The notes below the pieces were generated by a model that saw only the letters and a list, made by a program, of their open reading frames with translations, had not been told where the DNA came from and did not search any database. 64,000 nucleotides of DNA from Gemmobacter megaterium (lineage in GTDB: Bacteria > Pseudomonadota > Alphaproteobacteria > Rhodobacterales > Rhodobacteraceae). Position 1 is the first letter of the stretch, and each line of letters opens with the position of its first letter. Made by a program: the position numbers and the translations under genes. Below, piece after piece: positions 50,558-60,300 of the stretch. The stretch is taken from assembly GCF_900156815.1 (NCBI RefSeq), contig NZ_FTOT01000004.1, positions 62,001 to 126,000 on the forward strand, in the 5' to 3' direction.

Positions 50558-50583
50558 GGCGCCGCCCGTGCGGTGGCGGCGCC
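50558..50583 (-). terminator. 9-bp hairpin upstream of mch
   Basis: GGCGCCGCC (50558-50566) pairs with GGCGGCGCC (50575-50583) around 8 bases. Together with the next hairpin it separates DUF1737 from mch; no T-tract. Confidence 0.45.
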
Positions 50584-50605
50584 GATGCCCGTCTGACCAT
50601 GGCCG

Positions 50606-50622
50606 GCGCCGGAAACCGGCGC
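50606..50622 (-). terminator. 7-bp triloop hairpin after DUF1737
   Basis: GCGCCGG (50606-50612), loop AAA, CCGGCGC (50616-50622). It lies 11 bp after the DUF1737 stop on the minus strand. Confidence 0.45.
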
Positions 50623-50632
50623 AGCGGCGGGC

Positions 50633-50836
50633 CTAGTGGTCGCCCAGCTTGGTGTCCGGCGTGTAGATGCCGGGCACTTCCTTCACCACGGCCTGCGCAC
50701 AGCGCATCACACCCCGCGCCGCATCGAACGCATAGGCCGGAGAGCCCTCAAGCGCCCACCCCTTGTTCAGCGCGGCCGTCACCTTGTGGCAAAAGGCCGA
50801 TGTGTCATCCTCGGTCAGCAGTCGATACAGTTTCAT
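50633..50836 (-). CDS. DUF1737 family protein
   Basis: The 67-aa protein reads MKLYRLLTEDDTSAFCHKVT through WALEGSPAYAFDAARGVMRC to a polar C-terminus. The YRLLT-x-x-D and G-W-x-L-x-G-x-P pattern identifies DUF1737. The family is small, soluble and uncharacterised. It starts 5 bp after the NnrU gene and probably shares its transcript. Confidence 0.85.
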   Translation of the reverse strand: MKLYRLLTEDDTSAFCHKVTAALNKGWALEGSPAYAFDAARGVMRCAQAVVKEVPGIYTPDTKLGDH

Positions 50837-50840
50837 AGGT

Positions 50841-51383
50841 TCACCCGAACGCTGGATAGCCCAGCATGTAATGCACGCCCGCAATGGCGCCGTAGACCAG
50901 AACAGTGCCCAGCAGCGCAAAGACCTCCATCTTCGGTCCCTTGCCCTTGGGCGGAACCCAGCGCGTGGCACGGTTGATCACGATCATCTCGACCACCGCC
51001 CACAGGGCGATTGCGCCGAACAGCACCAGCGAGGGCACATCGCCATTCACCAGCAGATGCGCAACGGCCCACAGCAAGGTGCCCAGCAACATCGGGTGGC
51101 GCAAACGCCGGGCCACCGCCGTTTTCATGCCCGAGGCCGCAAACAGATAGACCGACACCAGCATCAGCAGGTTGTTGATCCCGACCATGGCCGGGCTGCG
51201 GCCCCAATAGACGGCGCCATCGGCCGCGCGGTACCCCAGCACCATCAGCACCAGCGACACCAGCAGCAGGGCCGTGACCATCGCCCTGCCCTGATCGCCC
51301 ATGCTGGCCCGCGCGCCGGGCGCCACTCGTTTGAACAGATGGGCGCCCCACCACAGGGCCAGTCCTAGAATCAGCAGGGTCAT
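50841..51383 (-). CDS. NnrU family membrane protein
   Basis: The 180-aa protein has about six hydrophobic segments (LLILGLALWWGAHLFKRVAP; AMVTALLLVSLVLMVLGYR; VALHLL-type ARRLRHPMLLGTLLWAVAHLLVNGD; VEMIVINRATRW). The R-H-P-x-L-x-G and A-H-L-L-x-N-G-D motifs define NnrU, first seen near nitric-oxide reductase genes in denitrifiers. Here it is not with denitrification genes but between a malyl-CoA lyase paralogue and DUF1737, so a nitric-oxide role is not implied. Confidence 0.88.
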   Translation of the reverse strand: MTLLILGLALWWGAHLFKRVAPGARASMGDQGRAMVTALLLVSLVLMVLGYRAADGAVYWGRSPAMVGINNLLMLVSVYLFAASGMKTAVARRLRHPMLLGTLLWAVAHLLVNGDVPSLVLFGAIALWAVVEMIVINRATRWVPPKGKGPKMEVFALLGTVLVYGAIAGVHYMLGYPAFG

Positions 51384-51413
51384 GGCTTGCCTCTCGCTCG
51401 CGTCTCGCCGGTG

Positions 51414-52271
51414 TTACCCCGCCGACAGGGCAGCAATCGCCTGCGCCTTGGCCAGCGTCGCCTGTGCGGTGACGATATGCAGATTCTCGACGATCTTGCC
51501 ATCCACAACCGCAACGCCCTGCCCTTCGGCCTTTGCGGCGTCAAAGGCGGCGATCTGGCGGCGGGCAAGGTCAATCTCGGCCTCGGACGGCGCAAAGACC
51601 TCGTTCGCCACGGCCAGTTGATCCGGGTGGATCAGCGTCTTGCCATCAAAGCCCATGTCCCGGCCCTGCGTGCATTCGGCGCGCAGTCCCTCGGCATCCT
51701 TGAAAGCGTTGTAGACGCCGTCGACGATCGTCACCCCATGCGCCCTCGCAGCCAGCAGACACAGGCCCAGCCCGGTGATCATCGGCAGGCGGTCGGCACG
51801 GAACCGGGTGCCCAGATCCTTGGCCAGATCATTGGTGCCCATCACCATGCCCACAAGGCGCGGATGCGCGGCAATCCCCGCCGCGTTCAACATGCCCAGC
51901 GGGGTTTCCATCATCGCCCACAGATCGACATCGGGGATCAGGTCGGCCACCGCCTGGACATCCGCCGCCGAATTGACCTTGGGGATCAGGATCGCCTCCA
52001 GCGGCACGCCCACCATGGCCGCCACATCGTCACGGCCCCAGTCGGTGTCCAGCCCGTTGATCCGCACGATCCGCGCGCGCTGGCCATAGTCGGCGCTGCG
52101 CAGGGTTTCGGCCAGCAGCGCACGGGCGCGCGGCTTTTCCTCGATGGCAACCGCATCTTCGAGATCGAAGATGATGGCATCCGCGGGCAGCCCCTTGGCC
52201 TTTTCCAATGCCCGCTCTTTCGAGCCGGGAATGTACAACACCGAACGCCAAGGGTGCGACAACCGATCCAT
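51414..52271 (-). CDS. Malyl-CoA lyase-family protein, probable (3S)-malyl-CoA thioesterase
   Basis: The 285-aa CitE-like TIM-barrel enzyme starts MDRLSHPWRSVLYIPGSKER, with GGAGGGAATC before the ATG. IIFDLEDAVAIEEKPRARAL holds the Mg ligands, ILIPKVNSAADVQAV and MMETPLGMLNAAGIA the substrate site, and FDGKTLIHPDQ the final motif. In R. sphaeroides a paralogue close to mesaconyl-CoA hydratase (Mcl2) acts as (3S)-malyl-CoA thioesterase rather than lyase; location and length here favour that, but residues cannot settle it. Confidence 0.82.
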   Translation of the reverse strand: MDRLSHPWRSVLYIPGSKERALEKAKGLPADAIIFDLEDAVAIEEKPRARALLAETLRSADYGQRARIVRINGLDTDWGRDDVAAMVGVPLEAILIPKVNSAADVQAVADLIPDVDLWAMMETPLGMLNAAGIAAHPRLVGMVMGTNDLAKDLGTRFRADRLPMITGLGLCLLAARAHGVTIVDGVYNAFKDAEGLRAECTQGRDMGFDGKTLIHPDQLAVANEVFAPSEAEIDLARRQIAAFDAAKAEGQGVAVVDGKIVENLHIVTAQATLAKAQAIAALSAG

Positions 52272-52302
52272 GATTCCCTCCGGGCAATTTTGTTGCGCCA
52301 AA

Positions 52303-52324
52303 GATCACGTTTGCGACCGATCAC
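52303..52324. promoter_or_regulatory. Repeated GATCAC motifs upstream of the malyl-CoA thioesterase-like gene
   Basis: GATCAC occurs at 52303-52308 and 52319-52324, 16 bp apart, within the divergent gap. They share a hexamer core with the GTGATCAC sites upstream of sdhC but the spacing differs. Confidence 0.3.
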
Positions 52325-52487
52325 GCAAGCCCCTTTCCGCCGCAGCGCGGCGAGCGGGGGATTAACCCGGCGTTTGCCGACAGCAGACATGATAGGGACA
52401 TGCGCCATGACGGCGCCCATTCCACCAGCGCAGACCTTGCGCCGGGCAGCGGCCCGGCCTGGCCCTGCACATCCGAAAGGCAGACCG

Positions 52488-52802
52488 ATGGATAAACTCT
52501 TTGCCCTCTCGCTTGGCTTTGCCGGGCTGATCCTGGCCACCCATGCCGGGCATGGCCAGCCCGCGCCAAACTGCGGTCCGCGCGCCCAGGTGCTGGCGCT
52601 GTTGGCCGACCGCCATCAGGAAACCCGGCGGGGCATGGGGCTATCCGGCCCGCATCAGGTGGTCGAGCTGTTCGCGGCCGATCCTTCGGGCAGTTGGAGC
52701 CTGACCGTCACCCTGCCCGACGGGCGCATGTGCCTGATCGCATCGGGTCAGGCGTGGCAGCCCGTGGCCGACAGCCTGCCACCCCAGGACACCCCCGCAT
52801 GA
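52488..52802 (+). CDS. Small secreted protein
   Basis: The 104-aa product starts MDKLFALSLGFAGLILATHA with probable cleavage near GHG-Q. The mature part has CGPRAQVLALLADRHQETRR, VVELFAADPSGSWSLTVTLP and DGRMCLIASGQAW, with two Cys that could pair. The ending is Pro-rich. GAAAGG is upstream. The pattern is that of small periplasmic proteins common in Rhodobacteraceae. No function known. It is divergent from the malyl-CoA thioesterase-like gene. Confidence 0.7.
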   Translation: MDKLFALSLGFAGLILATHAGHGQPAPNCGPRAQVLALLADRHQETRRGMGLSGPHQVVELFAADPSGSWSLTVTLPDGRMCLIASGQAWQPVADSLPPQDTPA

Positions 52803-52851
52803 TCCGCGCGGCACCCCTCCCCGCCGTCGGAGGACGGGCGCAGTAGCCCGA

Positions 52852-54246
52852 TCACATGTGCAAGGCGCGGCCGTAGGCATCCAGCACGGATTCATGCATC
52901 ATCTCCGACAGGGTCGGATGCGGGAACACCGTTTCCATCAGCTCGGCCTCGGTGGTTTCCAGCGTGCGCCCGACGACATAGCCCTGGATCAGCTCGGTCA
53001 CTTCGGCACCGACCATATGCGCGCCCAGCAACTCGCCGGTCGTGGCATCGAACACCGTCTTGATCATGCCTTCCGGCTCGCCCAGGGCAATCGCCTTGCC
53101 ATTGCCGATAAAGGGGAAGCGCCCCACCTTGACCGTATGCCCGGCCGCCTTGGCCTTTTCCTCGGTCAGCCCGACGCTGGCCACCTGGGGATGGCAATAG
53201 GTGCAACCGGCAATCGAGTTCGGCTTGATCGGGTGCGGATGCTGCCCGGCGATCAGTTCGGCCACCATCACCCCTTCGTGGCTGGCCTTGTGCGCCAGCC
53301 AGGGCGCCCCGGCAATATCGCCGATGGCATACAGCCCCTTGACCCCTGTGCGGCAATATTCATCCGTCACGACATGGGTGCGGTCAAGCTTGACGCCCAG
53401 ATCCTCCAGCCCCAGCCTTTCGACATTGCCGACGATACCAACCGCCGAAATCACCGTGTCATAGACGCGGGTTTCCACCTTTCCACCGATCTCGATATGC
53501 GCTGTCACCTTGTCGGCGGCGCGGTCCAGCTTTTTCACCGTGGCCTTTTCCAAGATGGTCATGCCCTGCTTGACGAACTGCTTTTTCGCAAAGGCCGCAA
53601 TCTCGGCATCCTCCACCGGCAGGATGCGGTCCATCACCTCGACCACCGTGGTCTTGGCGCCCAGGGTATTGTAGAAACTGGCAAATTCGATCCCGATGGC
53701 GCCCGAGCCGATCACCAGCAGATCCTTGGGCATCCGCTTGGGTTGCAGCGCGTGCTTGTAGGTCCAGACCCGGTCGCCATCCGCCTCCAGCCCCGGCAAT
53801 TCACGGGCGCGGGCGCCGGTGGCCAGCACGATGGCAGGGGCTGCCAGATCCTCGACGCCCTTGTCGGTCTTGACGCTGACCACGCCTTGCGCGGGCAGCG
53901 TTGCCGCGCCCATCACGACGGTGATCTTGTTCTTCTTCATCAGGTGGCCGATGCCGCCCGACAGTTGTTTCGCCACGCCGCGCGACCGCGCGACGACCGC
54001 ATCCAGATCATAGCCGATGCCATCGGCCTTCAACCCGAATTCCTTGGCGCGGTGCATCAGGTGGAACACTTCGGCGCTGCGCAACAGCGCCTTGGTCGGG
54101 ATGCAGCCCCAGTTCAGGCAGATGCCGCCCAGGTGCTCGCGCTCGACGATGGCAACACTCAACCCCAGTTGCGCGCCCCGGATCGCGGCCACATAGCCGC
54201 CCGGACCCGCACCGATCACGATCATATCGAACTTTCTGGCGGCCAT
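52852..54246 (-). CDS. lpdA: Dihydrolipoyl dehydrogenase (E3)
   Basis: The 464-aa flavoenzyme reoxidises dihydrolipoamide with NAD+. IGAGPGGYVAAIRGAQLG binds FAD; GGICLNWGCIPTKALL is the redox disulfide; VIGSGAIGIEFASFYNTLGA binds NAD; HPTLSEMMHES gives the catalytic His-Glu. The start at 54246 (MAARKFDMIVIG) follows TTGAGGGAGGGGAAA; a form five codons longer would include the ribosome-binding site. A shared operator with pdhA lies 21 bp upstream of the start, arguing that this E3 serves the PDH complex. Confidence 0.97.
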   Translation of the reverse strand: MAARKFDMIVIGAGPGGYVAAIRGAQLGLSVAIVEREHLGGICLNWGCIPTKALLRSAEVFHLMHRAKEFGLKADGIGYDLDAVVARSRGVAKQLSGGIGHLMKKNKITVVMGAATLPAQGVVSVKTDKGVEDLAAPAIVLATGARARELPGLEADGDRVWTYKHALQPKRMPKDLLVIGSGAIGIEFASFYNTLGAKTTVVEVMDRILPVEDAEIAAFAKKQFVKQGMTILEKATVKKLDRAADKVTAHIEIGGKVETRVYDTVISAVGIVGNVERLGLEDLGVKLDRTHVVTDEYCRTGVKGLYAIGDIAGAPWLAHKASHEGVMVAELIAGQHPHPIKPNSIAGCTYCHPQVASVGLTEEKAKAAGHTVKVGRFPFIGNGKAIALGEPEGMIKTVFDATTGELLGAHMVGAEVTELIQGYVVGRTLETTEAELMETVFPHPTLSEMMHESVLDAYGRALHM

Positions 54247-54266
54247 TTTCCCCTCCCTCAAGAAAG

Positions 54267-54284
54267 TGGTTTACCGTTAAACTA
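54267..54284. promoter_or_regulatory. Candidate PDH operator upstream of lpdA
   Basis: On the minus strand TAGTTTAACGGTAAACCA, identical in 16 of 18 positions to the site before pdhA (5267-5284). It lies 21 bp upstream of the lpdA ATG, overlapping where the promoter or early leader should be. Confidence 0.65.
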
Positions 54285-54345
54285 TTTTCTCAAACGCGGC
54301 AATTCCCTTGCGGACTGCCCGCCATGCTCTCTGCGCATGGCGGTT

Positions 54346-54924
54346 TCACTCCGGAGATTTCAGCGACTCCACGACCGACATGTAGCCACCACCGTCGAGA
54401 AACGCCTGTTCGTCTGCGGTCATTTCGCGTCCGAATGCCGCGTTGCGATAGGGAAAACGGCCAAAGCGGCGGATGATCTCGGTATGCGCCCTCGCGTGGA
54501 GCACGTTCGAGGCCCCGGTTTCCGGCATTCGTTCAACCATCAAATCAATACATTCCTCCTGATCGGCCAGGTCTTCGGAATGCATGAACGGCAGGTAAAA
54601 GAACTGGCGCTCGGGCTCTGGCACTTCCATGTCCCAGCCCGCTGCGATCGCTTTGCGCGCGGCCGCCAGCGCCATGGCATCGGTGGAAAACGCCTTGGCG
54701 CTGCCACGCCACATGTTGCGCGGGAACTGGTCGGTCACCACGATGAAGGCAAGCACACCGGCCGGTCCTTCGGTCCAATGGTCCAGTCCGCCATCCGCCG
54801 CCGCCTGCCACAGATCTCCGAAACGGTCGCGGATCCCGGCATCCAGTTCCTCGCCGCCCGCATACCAGCCTTCGGGCCCAAGCTCGCCCAGCCAGTAGTC
54901 CAGCACTTCAACCGGATCGCTCAT
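54346..54924 (-). CDS. DUF924 family protein
   Basis: The 192-aa helical protein has VLDYWLGELGPEGWYAGGEE at its start, LAFIVVTDQFPRNMWRGSAKAFSTDAMA in the middle and LPFMHSEDLADQEECI later. This set defines DUF924 (distantly TPR-like). AGGAGGATTTCGGC precedes the ATG at 54924. Function unknown. It lies between lpdA and an MFS gene on the same strand, but the spacing and the lpdA operator suggest separate transcripts. Confidence 0.9.
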   Translation of the reverse strand: MSDPVEVLDYWLGELGPEGWYAGGEELDAGIRDRFGDLWQAAADGGLDHWTEGPAGVLAFIVVTDQFPRNMWRGSAKAFSTDAMALAAARKAIAAGWDMEVPEPERQFFYLPFMHSEDLADQEECIDLMVERMPETGASNVLHARAHTEIIRRFGRFPYRNAAFGREMTADEQAFLDGGGYMSVVESLKSPE

Positions 54925-54978
54925 GCCGAAATCCTCCTGTTTCCGGCACCCTGACAGCTTTGCGGCCACCGCGCAATC

Positions 54979-56205
54979 TCAGCCGTCGGACCCGCGCTCC
55001 ATGACAGCCTCCACCGCGATGGCCGAGGCGGTCGGCGCGATGGGGTGGTAGCCCGGCGCACCCGGCGGTGTTTCGCGCCGCGTCATCCGCCACCCCACAT
55101 AGAGGCCCAACGCCCCCAGCAGCAGGGCGATAAAGGCAAAGAACCCCGACGGCCCCAGCATGTCCATCATCCAGCCTGTCGCCAGGGGCCCGACCACCGC
55201 CCCCAGCCCGTTCAGGAACAGCAGCCCGGCAGACGCGCCCGCCATTTCCTCCTTGGGCAGGAAGTCGTTGGTATGCGCGATCAGCAGCGCATAGATCGGA
55301 TTGACGATGCCCCCCAGCAGAACGGCAATGACGACCAGCAGCGCGAACCCGGTCTGCACCAACGATGCCAACAGCATCACCGCCGCACCCGCCAGCGACA
55401 AAAGCAGGATCAACCGCCGCCGGTCCATGCGGTCCGACAGCCAGCCGACCGGGAATTGCAGCACCAGGCCGCCCGCATACATCGCCCCGACGAAGATAGA
55501 GATCTCGGGCACCGTCAAGCCCACGGTCATGCCCCAGACCCCCGCCATGCCCATCATCGCGGCATAGACCCCGCCGGTCAGCAACATCCCGGCGCAGCCC
55601 AGCGGCGACACGGCGAACAACCGCGCAAAGCCCATGCGCTGCGTGGTGTCGAACACCGGCGCAGGCGAGGCGGACAACAGAATCGGCAGGAACGCCAGGC
55701 TGACCAGCACCGACGGTAGGATGAACGGAATGAACCCCGACGGATCGCCGACATTCAACAGCACCTGGCTGGCGATGATCCCGATCATCTGCACGATCAT
55801 GTAGGCCGACAGCGCCTGCCCCCGTGTCTCGTTGGTGGAGGCGTTGTTCAGCCAGCTTTCGGCGGTGACATAGACGCCGGAAAAGCAGAAACCGATCAGG
55901 ATCCGCATCGCCGTCCACGACCAGACCTCGGGCGCCACCGGATACAGAACCAGCACCGCCGAGATCAGCGAGCCCAGCGCGGCAAAGACCCGAACATGCC
56001 CCACGCGCTGGATCAGCACCGGCGCCAGCCGCGAGCCCCCCAGAAAGCCCAGGAAATAGCCCGCCATGACAATCGACATCTGATAGGTCGAAAACCCTTC
56101 CAGCGCGCCCCGGATCCCCAGCAAAGATCCCTGGATGCCATTGCCGACCATCAGCAGCATGACCCCCGCCAACAGCGGCCACGACGTTCCCAGAACCTTG
56201 ATCAT
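54979..56205 (-). CDS. MFS transporter
   Basis: The 408-aa carrier has twelve hydrophobic segments. The loop GGSRLAPVLIQRVGHVRVFA between helices 2 and 3 and QFPVGWLSDRMDRRRLILLL between helices 8 and 9 are MFS signature loops. WTAMRILIGFCFSGVYVTAESWLNNAST resembles the YcaD-like group. The direction and substrate are unknown. A stretch of 54 bp separates it from the DUF924 gene downstream. Confidence 0.88.
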   Translation of the reverse strand: MIKVLGTSWPLLAGVMLLMVGNGIQGSLLGIRGALEGFSTYQMSIVMAGYFLGFLGGSRLAPVLIQRVGHVRVFAALGSLISAVLVLYPVAPEVWSWTAMRILIGFCFSGVYVTAESWLNNASTNETRGQALSAYMIVQMIGIIASQVLLNVGDPSGFIPFILPSVLVSLAFLPILLSASPAPVFDTTQRMGFARLFAVSPLGCAGMLLTGGVYAAMMGMAGVWGMTVGLTVPEISIFVGAMYAGGLVLQFPVGWLSDRMDRRRLILLLSLAGAAVMLLASLVQTGFALLVVIAVLLGGIVNPIYALLIAHTNDFLPKEEMAGASAGLLFLNGLGAVVGPLATGWMMDMLGPSGFFAFIALLLGALGLYVGWRMTRRETPPGAPGYHPIAPTASAIAVEAVMERGSDG

Positions 56206-56282
56206 GGCAGGTCTCCTCCCCGGCAGATGCGCGCGCAGCCATATCCGCCAGCGCGCCGCAGCGAAAGCGTGTCGAACTTCAC

Positions 56283-56314
56283 ATCGGCGCCAGCGCGCCT
56301 CGAACGGCGCCGAT
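56283..56314 (-). terminator. 9-bp inverted repeat at the end of queA
   Basis: ATCGGCGCC (56283-56291) and GGCGCCGAT (56306-56314) are perfect complements 14 bp apart; the last base is part of the queA stop codon. There is no T-tract, so transcript-end function is only possible. Confidence 0.4.
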
Positions 56315-57366
56315 TACCCCTTGGGCAACAGCAGCGACGCATCGCCATAGGAAAAGAACCTGTAGCCCTGCGCAACGGCATGGGCATAGATCCGGTCGAT
56401 CCGGTCCTTGCCCATCAGCGCGGACACCAGCATCAGCAGCGTGGATTTGGGCAGATGGAAATTGGTCATCAGCCCATCGGCAATGCGAAACCGATAGCCG
56501 GGGTAGATGAAGATGTCGGTTTCGCCCTGCCAGGGCATCAGGCCGTCATCCCCCGCCGCACTTTCGATCAGGCGCAGAGCCGTGGTGCCCACCGGGATGA
56601 TCCGCCCGCCTGCGGCACGGGTTGCGTTGATCTCTGCGGCGGCACGTTCCGTCACTTCACCCCATTCGGAATGCATCCGGTGGGTCGTCACGTCATCGAC
56701 CTTGACCGGCAGAAAGGTTCCGGCACCGACATGCAGCGTGACTTCGGTAAAGGCAACGCCCATGGCGGCGAGGGCGGCAAGCAGGTCTTCATCGAAATGC
56801 AGGCTGGCGGTCGGGGCGGCCACCGCCCCGGAGTGGCGGGCAAAAACCGGCTGATAATCCTGATCGTCCTGCGCATCGGGCGCGCGCAAGGCCGCGATAT
56901 AGGGCGGCAGGGGCATGGTGCCCGCTTCGGCCAGCGCCGCATCGAAATCGGCGCCGTTCAGGTCAAAGTCCAGCACCACATCCTCGGCGCCGCGCGCCAC
57001 GACCAGCGCCGACAGCCGCTCGGAAAACACGATACGCTCGCCTTCCTTGAGCTTGCGCAACGGCCGCGCCAGGGCCCGCCACCCCCCCGACGGCACAGGT
57101 TCCATCAGGGTGATTTCCACCTTGGCCTCGACCATGCCTTGCGCGCTGTTGCGCAAGCGGCGCCCGGTCAGCCTGGCCGGAATGACCTTGGTGTTGTTCA
57201 GCACCAGCCGATCACCGGGGCGCAGGGCCGCGCACAGGTCATGCACATGCGCATCTGCAATCGCATCGCCGCGCGCCACCAGCAACCGCGCGGCACTGCG
57301 CGGCCTTGCAGGCCGGGTAGCGATCAGATGCTCGGGAAGGTGGTAATCGAAATCGTCAAGTTTCAT
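56314..57366 (-). CDS. queA: S-adenosylmethionine:tRNA ribosyltransferase-isomerase
   Basis: The 350-aa enzyme transfers and isomerises ribose from SAM onto 7-aminomethyl-7-deazaguanine in tRNA, the penultimate queuosine step. [20 protein letters not shown] is the classic N-terminus; [26 protein letters not shown]-like [38 protein letters not shown] and [16 protein letters not shown] are family blocks. Its ATG overlaps the stop of the large AsmA-like gene (ATGA), so the two are cotranslated. No other queuosine gene is here. Confidence 0.97.
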   Translation of the reverse strand: MKLDDFDYHLPEHLIATRPARPRSAARLLVARGDAIADAHVHDLCAALRPGDRLVLNNTKVIPARLTGRRLRNSAQGMVEAKVEITLMEPVPSGGWRALARPLRKLKEGERIVFSERLSALVVARGAEDVVLDFDLNGADFDAALAEAGTMPLPPYIAALRAPDAQDDQDYQPVFARHSGAVAAPTASLHFDEDLLAALAAMGVAFTEVTLHVGAGTFLPVKVDDVTTHRMHSEWGEVTERAAAEINATRAAGGRIIPVGTTALRLIESAAGDDGLMPWQGETDIFIYPGYRFRIADGLMTNFHLPKSTLLMLVSALMGKDRIDRIYAHAVAQGYRFFSYGDASLLLPKG

Positions 57367-60300
57367 TGGGTGATCCGGGCCGCCGGGCGGCGCAGCAGGT
57401 CGCGGAAGAAGCCGGGCGCCAGCACCGACAGCGGATTGACTGTGACTTGCGGCGCGGCTGAACTGCCCCGCACGCGATAGGTGAAGCCGACCAACCCCTC
57501 TCCGGGACGGGTCAGCACCGATCCGATACCGTTGATCAGATAGAAAGGCGAGATCACGCCGCGCAGATTCAACTGATCGGCGGCCAGGGAATACACCCCC
57601 TCCAGCGAGACCCCGAACGACGCGCCGACGGCCCGCCCTTCGCGCAGTTCCACGGCATCGGGGGTCAGCAGGAACCCGCCTTTCGCCTCGGAGAACACAA
57701 GACCAGAGGTTGCCAGCTGGTCGATCAGCCCGACGATGGAAATCGCATTCAGCAATTCGGCCAGGGCTGGCATGTCGCGCACCAGAAAGCCGGTCATGTC
57801 CACCGTCCCCTCATAGGTGCCCGGCGCCCCGGTGGGTGTCAGCGCCAGATCCAGCTTGCCCCCCGATGCCTTGGCGAACAACCCGGCGGCGGCCAGCATC
57901 GCCCCGCCATCCTCGGCCTGAATGCGAAAGGCGGTGCCCCGCGCGCCCGGCACCATCTGGCCGGTCAACGGGGCCTTGCCGTTCAACGATCCGCGGAACG
58001 GCCCGTCCATTCCCCCCCTGCCGGTTTTCACCGTGGCGCGCACGCCATGCAGCGCGATCCCGCCAGAGACCTGCACCCGATCCAACGCCACATCCAGCGC
58101 CCCGCCGCCCGTGCCACCGCCGCCCGGCACGCCGCCCCCCTTGGGCAGATGACGCAAATCCAGGGTGCCACCCGTCAAACGTGCCACCGGGGCGCGGCCC
58201 TTGCCCTGACCCGTCAGGTCGGCCTGCGCATCCAGCCAGCCGCCCAGCCGCAGCCGCGACAGCGCAAGACGGTCCAGCCCGCCATCCGCCGTCAGGTGAA
58301 CCGTGCCCTCGGCGCTCAGCCCCGGCCCTTGCAGGACCACGCGGTCCAGCGTCACCGGCGCCTTCAGCGTGCCCCGCAGATCCAGCTTGCCGCGCGCGCC
58401 TGCCCCCATGGACCAGCCAAGCTCGGGGATCCGCACGCCGACACCCGCCAGATCCGACCGCAGCTCCAGCACCGGGGCGCCGCCTCGGGGCAGATCGACC
58501 GTAAAGCTGGCCGACCCGGACCCCGACACCGCATCGTCACCCAGACCCGCCAGAAACTCGGACGCGACGCCCTTGTCCAATGTCATCGTGCCGACAATCC
58601 GGCTGTCACCGCCCTGCCCCGGCCCCAGCGGCAGCGTCCAGCCCGCATCAAAGGCAACCTGCCCCAGCCGCCCCCGCCCCGCGATTGCCACGGCAGACGG
58701 ATCGGCGCGCAGGTCGAGCCGATCGGCAGTCAGCATACGCCCCGGCACCAGACTGTCGGACCGCACATCCTCCAGCGTGCCAAGAACGGTGAACGTCACA
58801 TCCTGGAGCTGCAACCGTTGCGCCAGCGGCAGCCGCAATTCCGTCACCAGCCGCGCGCGCCCGTCGCCCAGATCGGGGGCCAACCCCGCCTTGGTCAGAA
58901 ACCCGAACGGCGGCTGATCCAGCAGCGACAATGCCGCGGCGACACTGCTTTCGGTTTGCAGGGTAATCTCGGCGGGTGCCGGCTTGGCGTTGATGTCCGG
59001 CACGCGAAAGACCGACCGCGCCACGGTGATCTGCCCCCCGACAGGCGGGGTGACATGGCCGTCTTCAACCACCGTGGTATAGGTCTGGCCTTCGATCGTT
59101 GCATAGCCGCGCCCGCTCTGGATCGGCGGCAGCGTGGGCATGAAGCGGACATCGGCATCCTCGAACTCGTAGCCCAGCGACAGCCGGGGCTCCTGCCCGG
59201 GGCGCAGACGCAAGCCTGCCTTGACATCGAACAGCAACCCCTGCTGCACGTTGTCGGTCAGCCAGGCGCGGGTATTCGGCACCAGCCCCACGGGCCACAA
59301 CGCCAGCAAGCGGTCATGCCGGATCGCGTCAAGTTCAAGGTCCACCGCGACGGTCCAGCCTTGTGCCCCCGCCTGAACCCCGCCGCGCGCCAGCAGATGC
59401 CGCCCATCCTCGACCAGCGACAACTGCCCCAGGTCCACGGAAAACGGATCCAGCCGCAGGCGGATATCCATCGCACCTTCGGAGAACCGGACCGGCTCGG
59501 CAAAGACCCCCTCGGGGTTGAACACCACATCGCCGAAGCGGATCTGCGCCACGAACGCCTCGGGCGCGGTCGGCGCGGGGCCGACCACATCGGCATGGGC
59601 GCTGGCCGTCAGACGCAAGGCCGGGCTGTCAACGGCAAGGCGGCTGGCCGTGAACCGCGCGCGCACCGGATCATAGCCAAAGACGATTTCGGCCGACCGG
59701 ATCGGCAGCGGACGGGCACCATCTACCGGGCTAAGCGCCCCGGACCCGATCGACAGCGATCCTTCCAGCCCGGTGACGGCACCATCCTCCCCCAGTTCCC
59801 CGCGCAGATCCCCCGAGATCGGCGCATCCAGCACCCCAAGCCAGCCCAGAAGCGGCGTCTGGGCGGCAATATCGGCAGCCGCGACCCCATCGACCCGCAC
59901 CGACAGCCGCGCGCCCTGGCCACCATGCCGGATCCCGAAGCGCATCTGCGCCGTGCCGGGGGCCGCTCCGCCACCGACCAGCCCCATGCCCAGATCCACG
60001 ACCGTTTCCTCTGGCGACCGGATCAGCGCAATGCGCCCGTCGCCCACCGTCCAGACCCGGCCTGCCCGCCGGTCATCCAGCGAAAACGTCACGGCCTGCG
60101 CTTCGATCGTCTGCAAGGTGGCCAGCGCCGGAAGCTCGAAAAAGACATCCACCCGCTCCAGCACCTCGGCCAGACTGCCGGGCGCGCCTGCGCCATCGCC
60201 CAGGTCGAAATCCAGCCGCCCGTCCGCCTCGCGCCGCAATCCGATCTGCGCCCCCGACAGGCGCACGGCCACCGGCTCGATCCGGCCACGCAACAGGGCG

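Noticed and set aside
54979-56242. A long alternative minus frame over the MFS gene and its downstream neighbour
   Set aside because: Gly/Arg/Ala-rich frame-shifted shadow; the MFS frame has twelve helices and signature loops.
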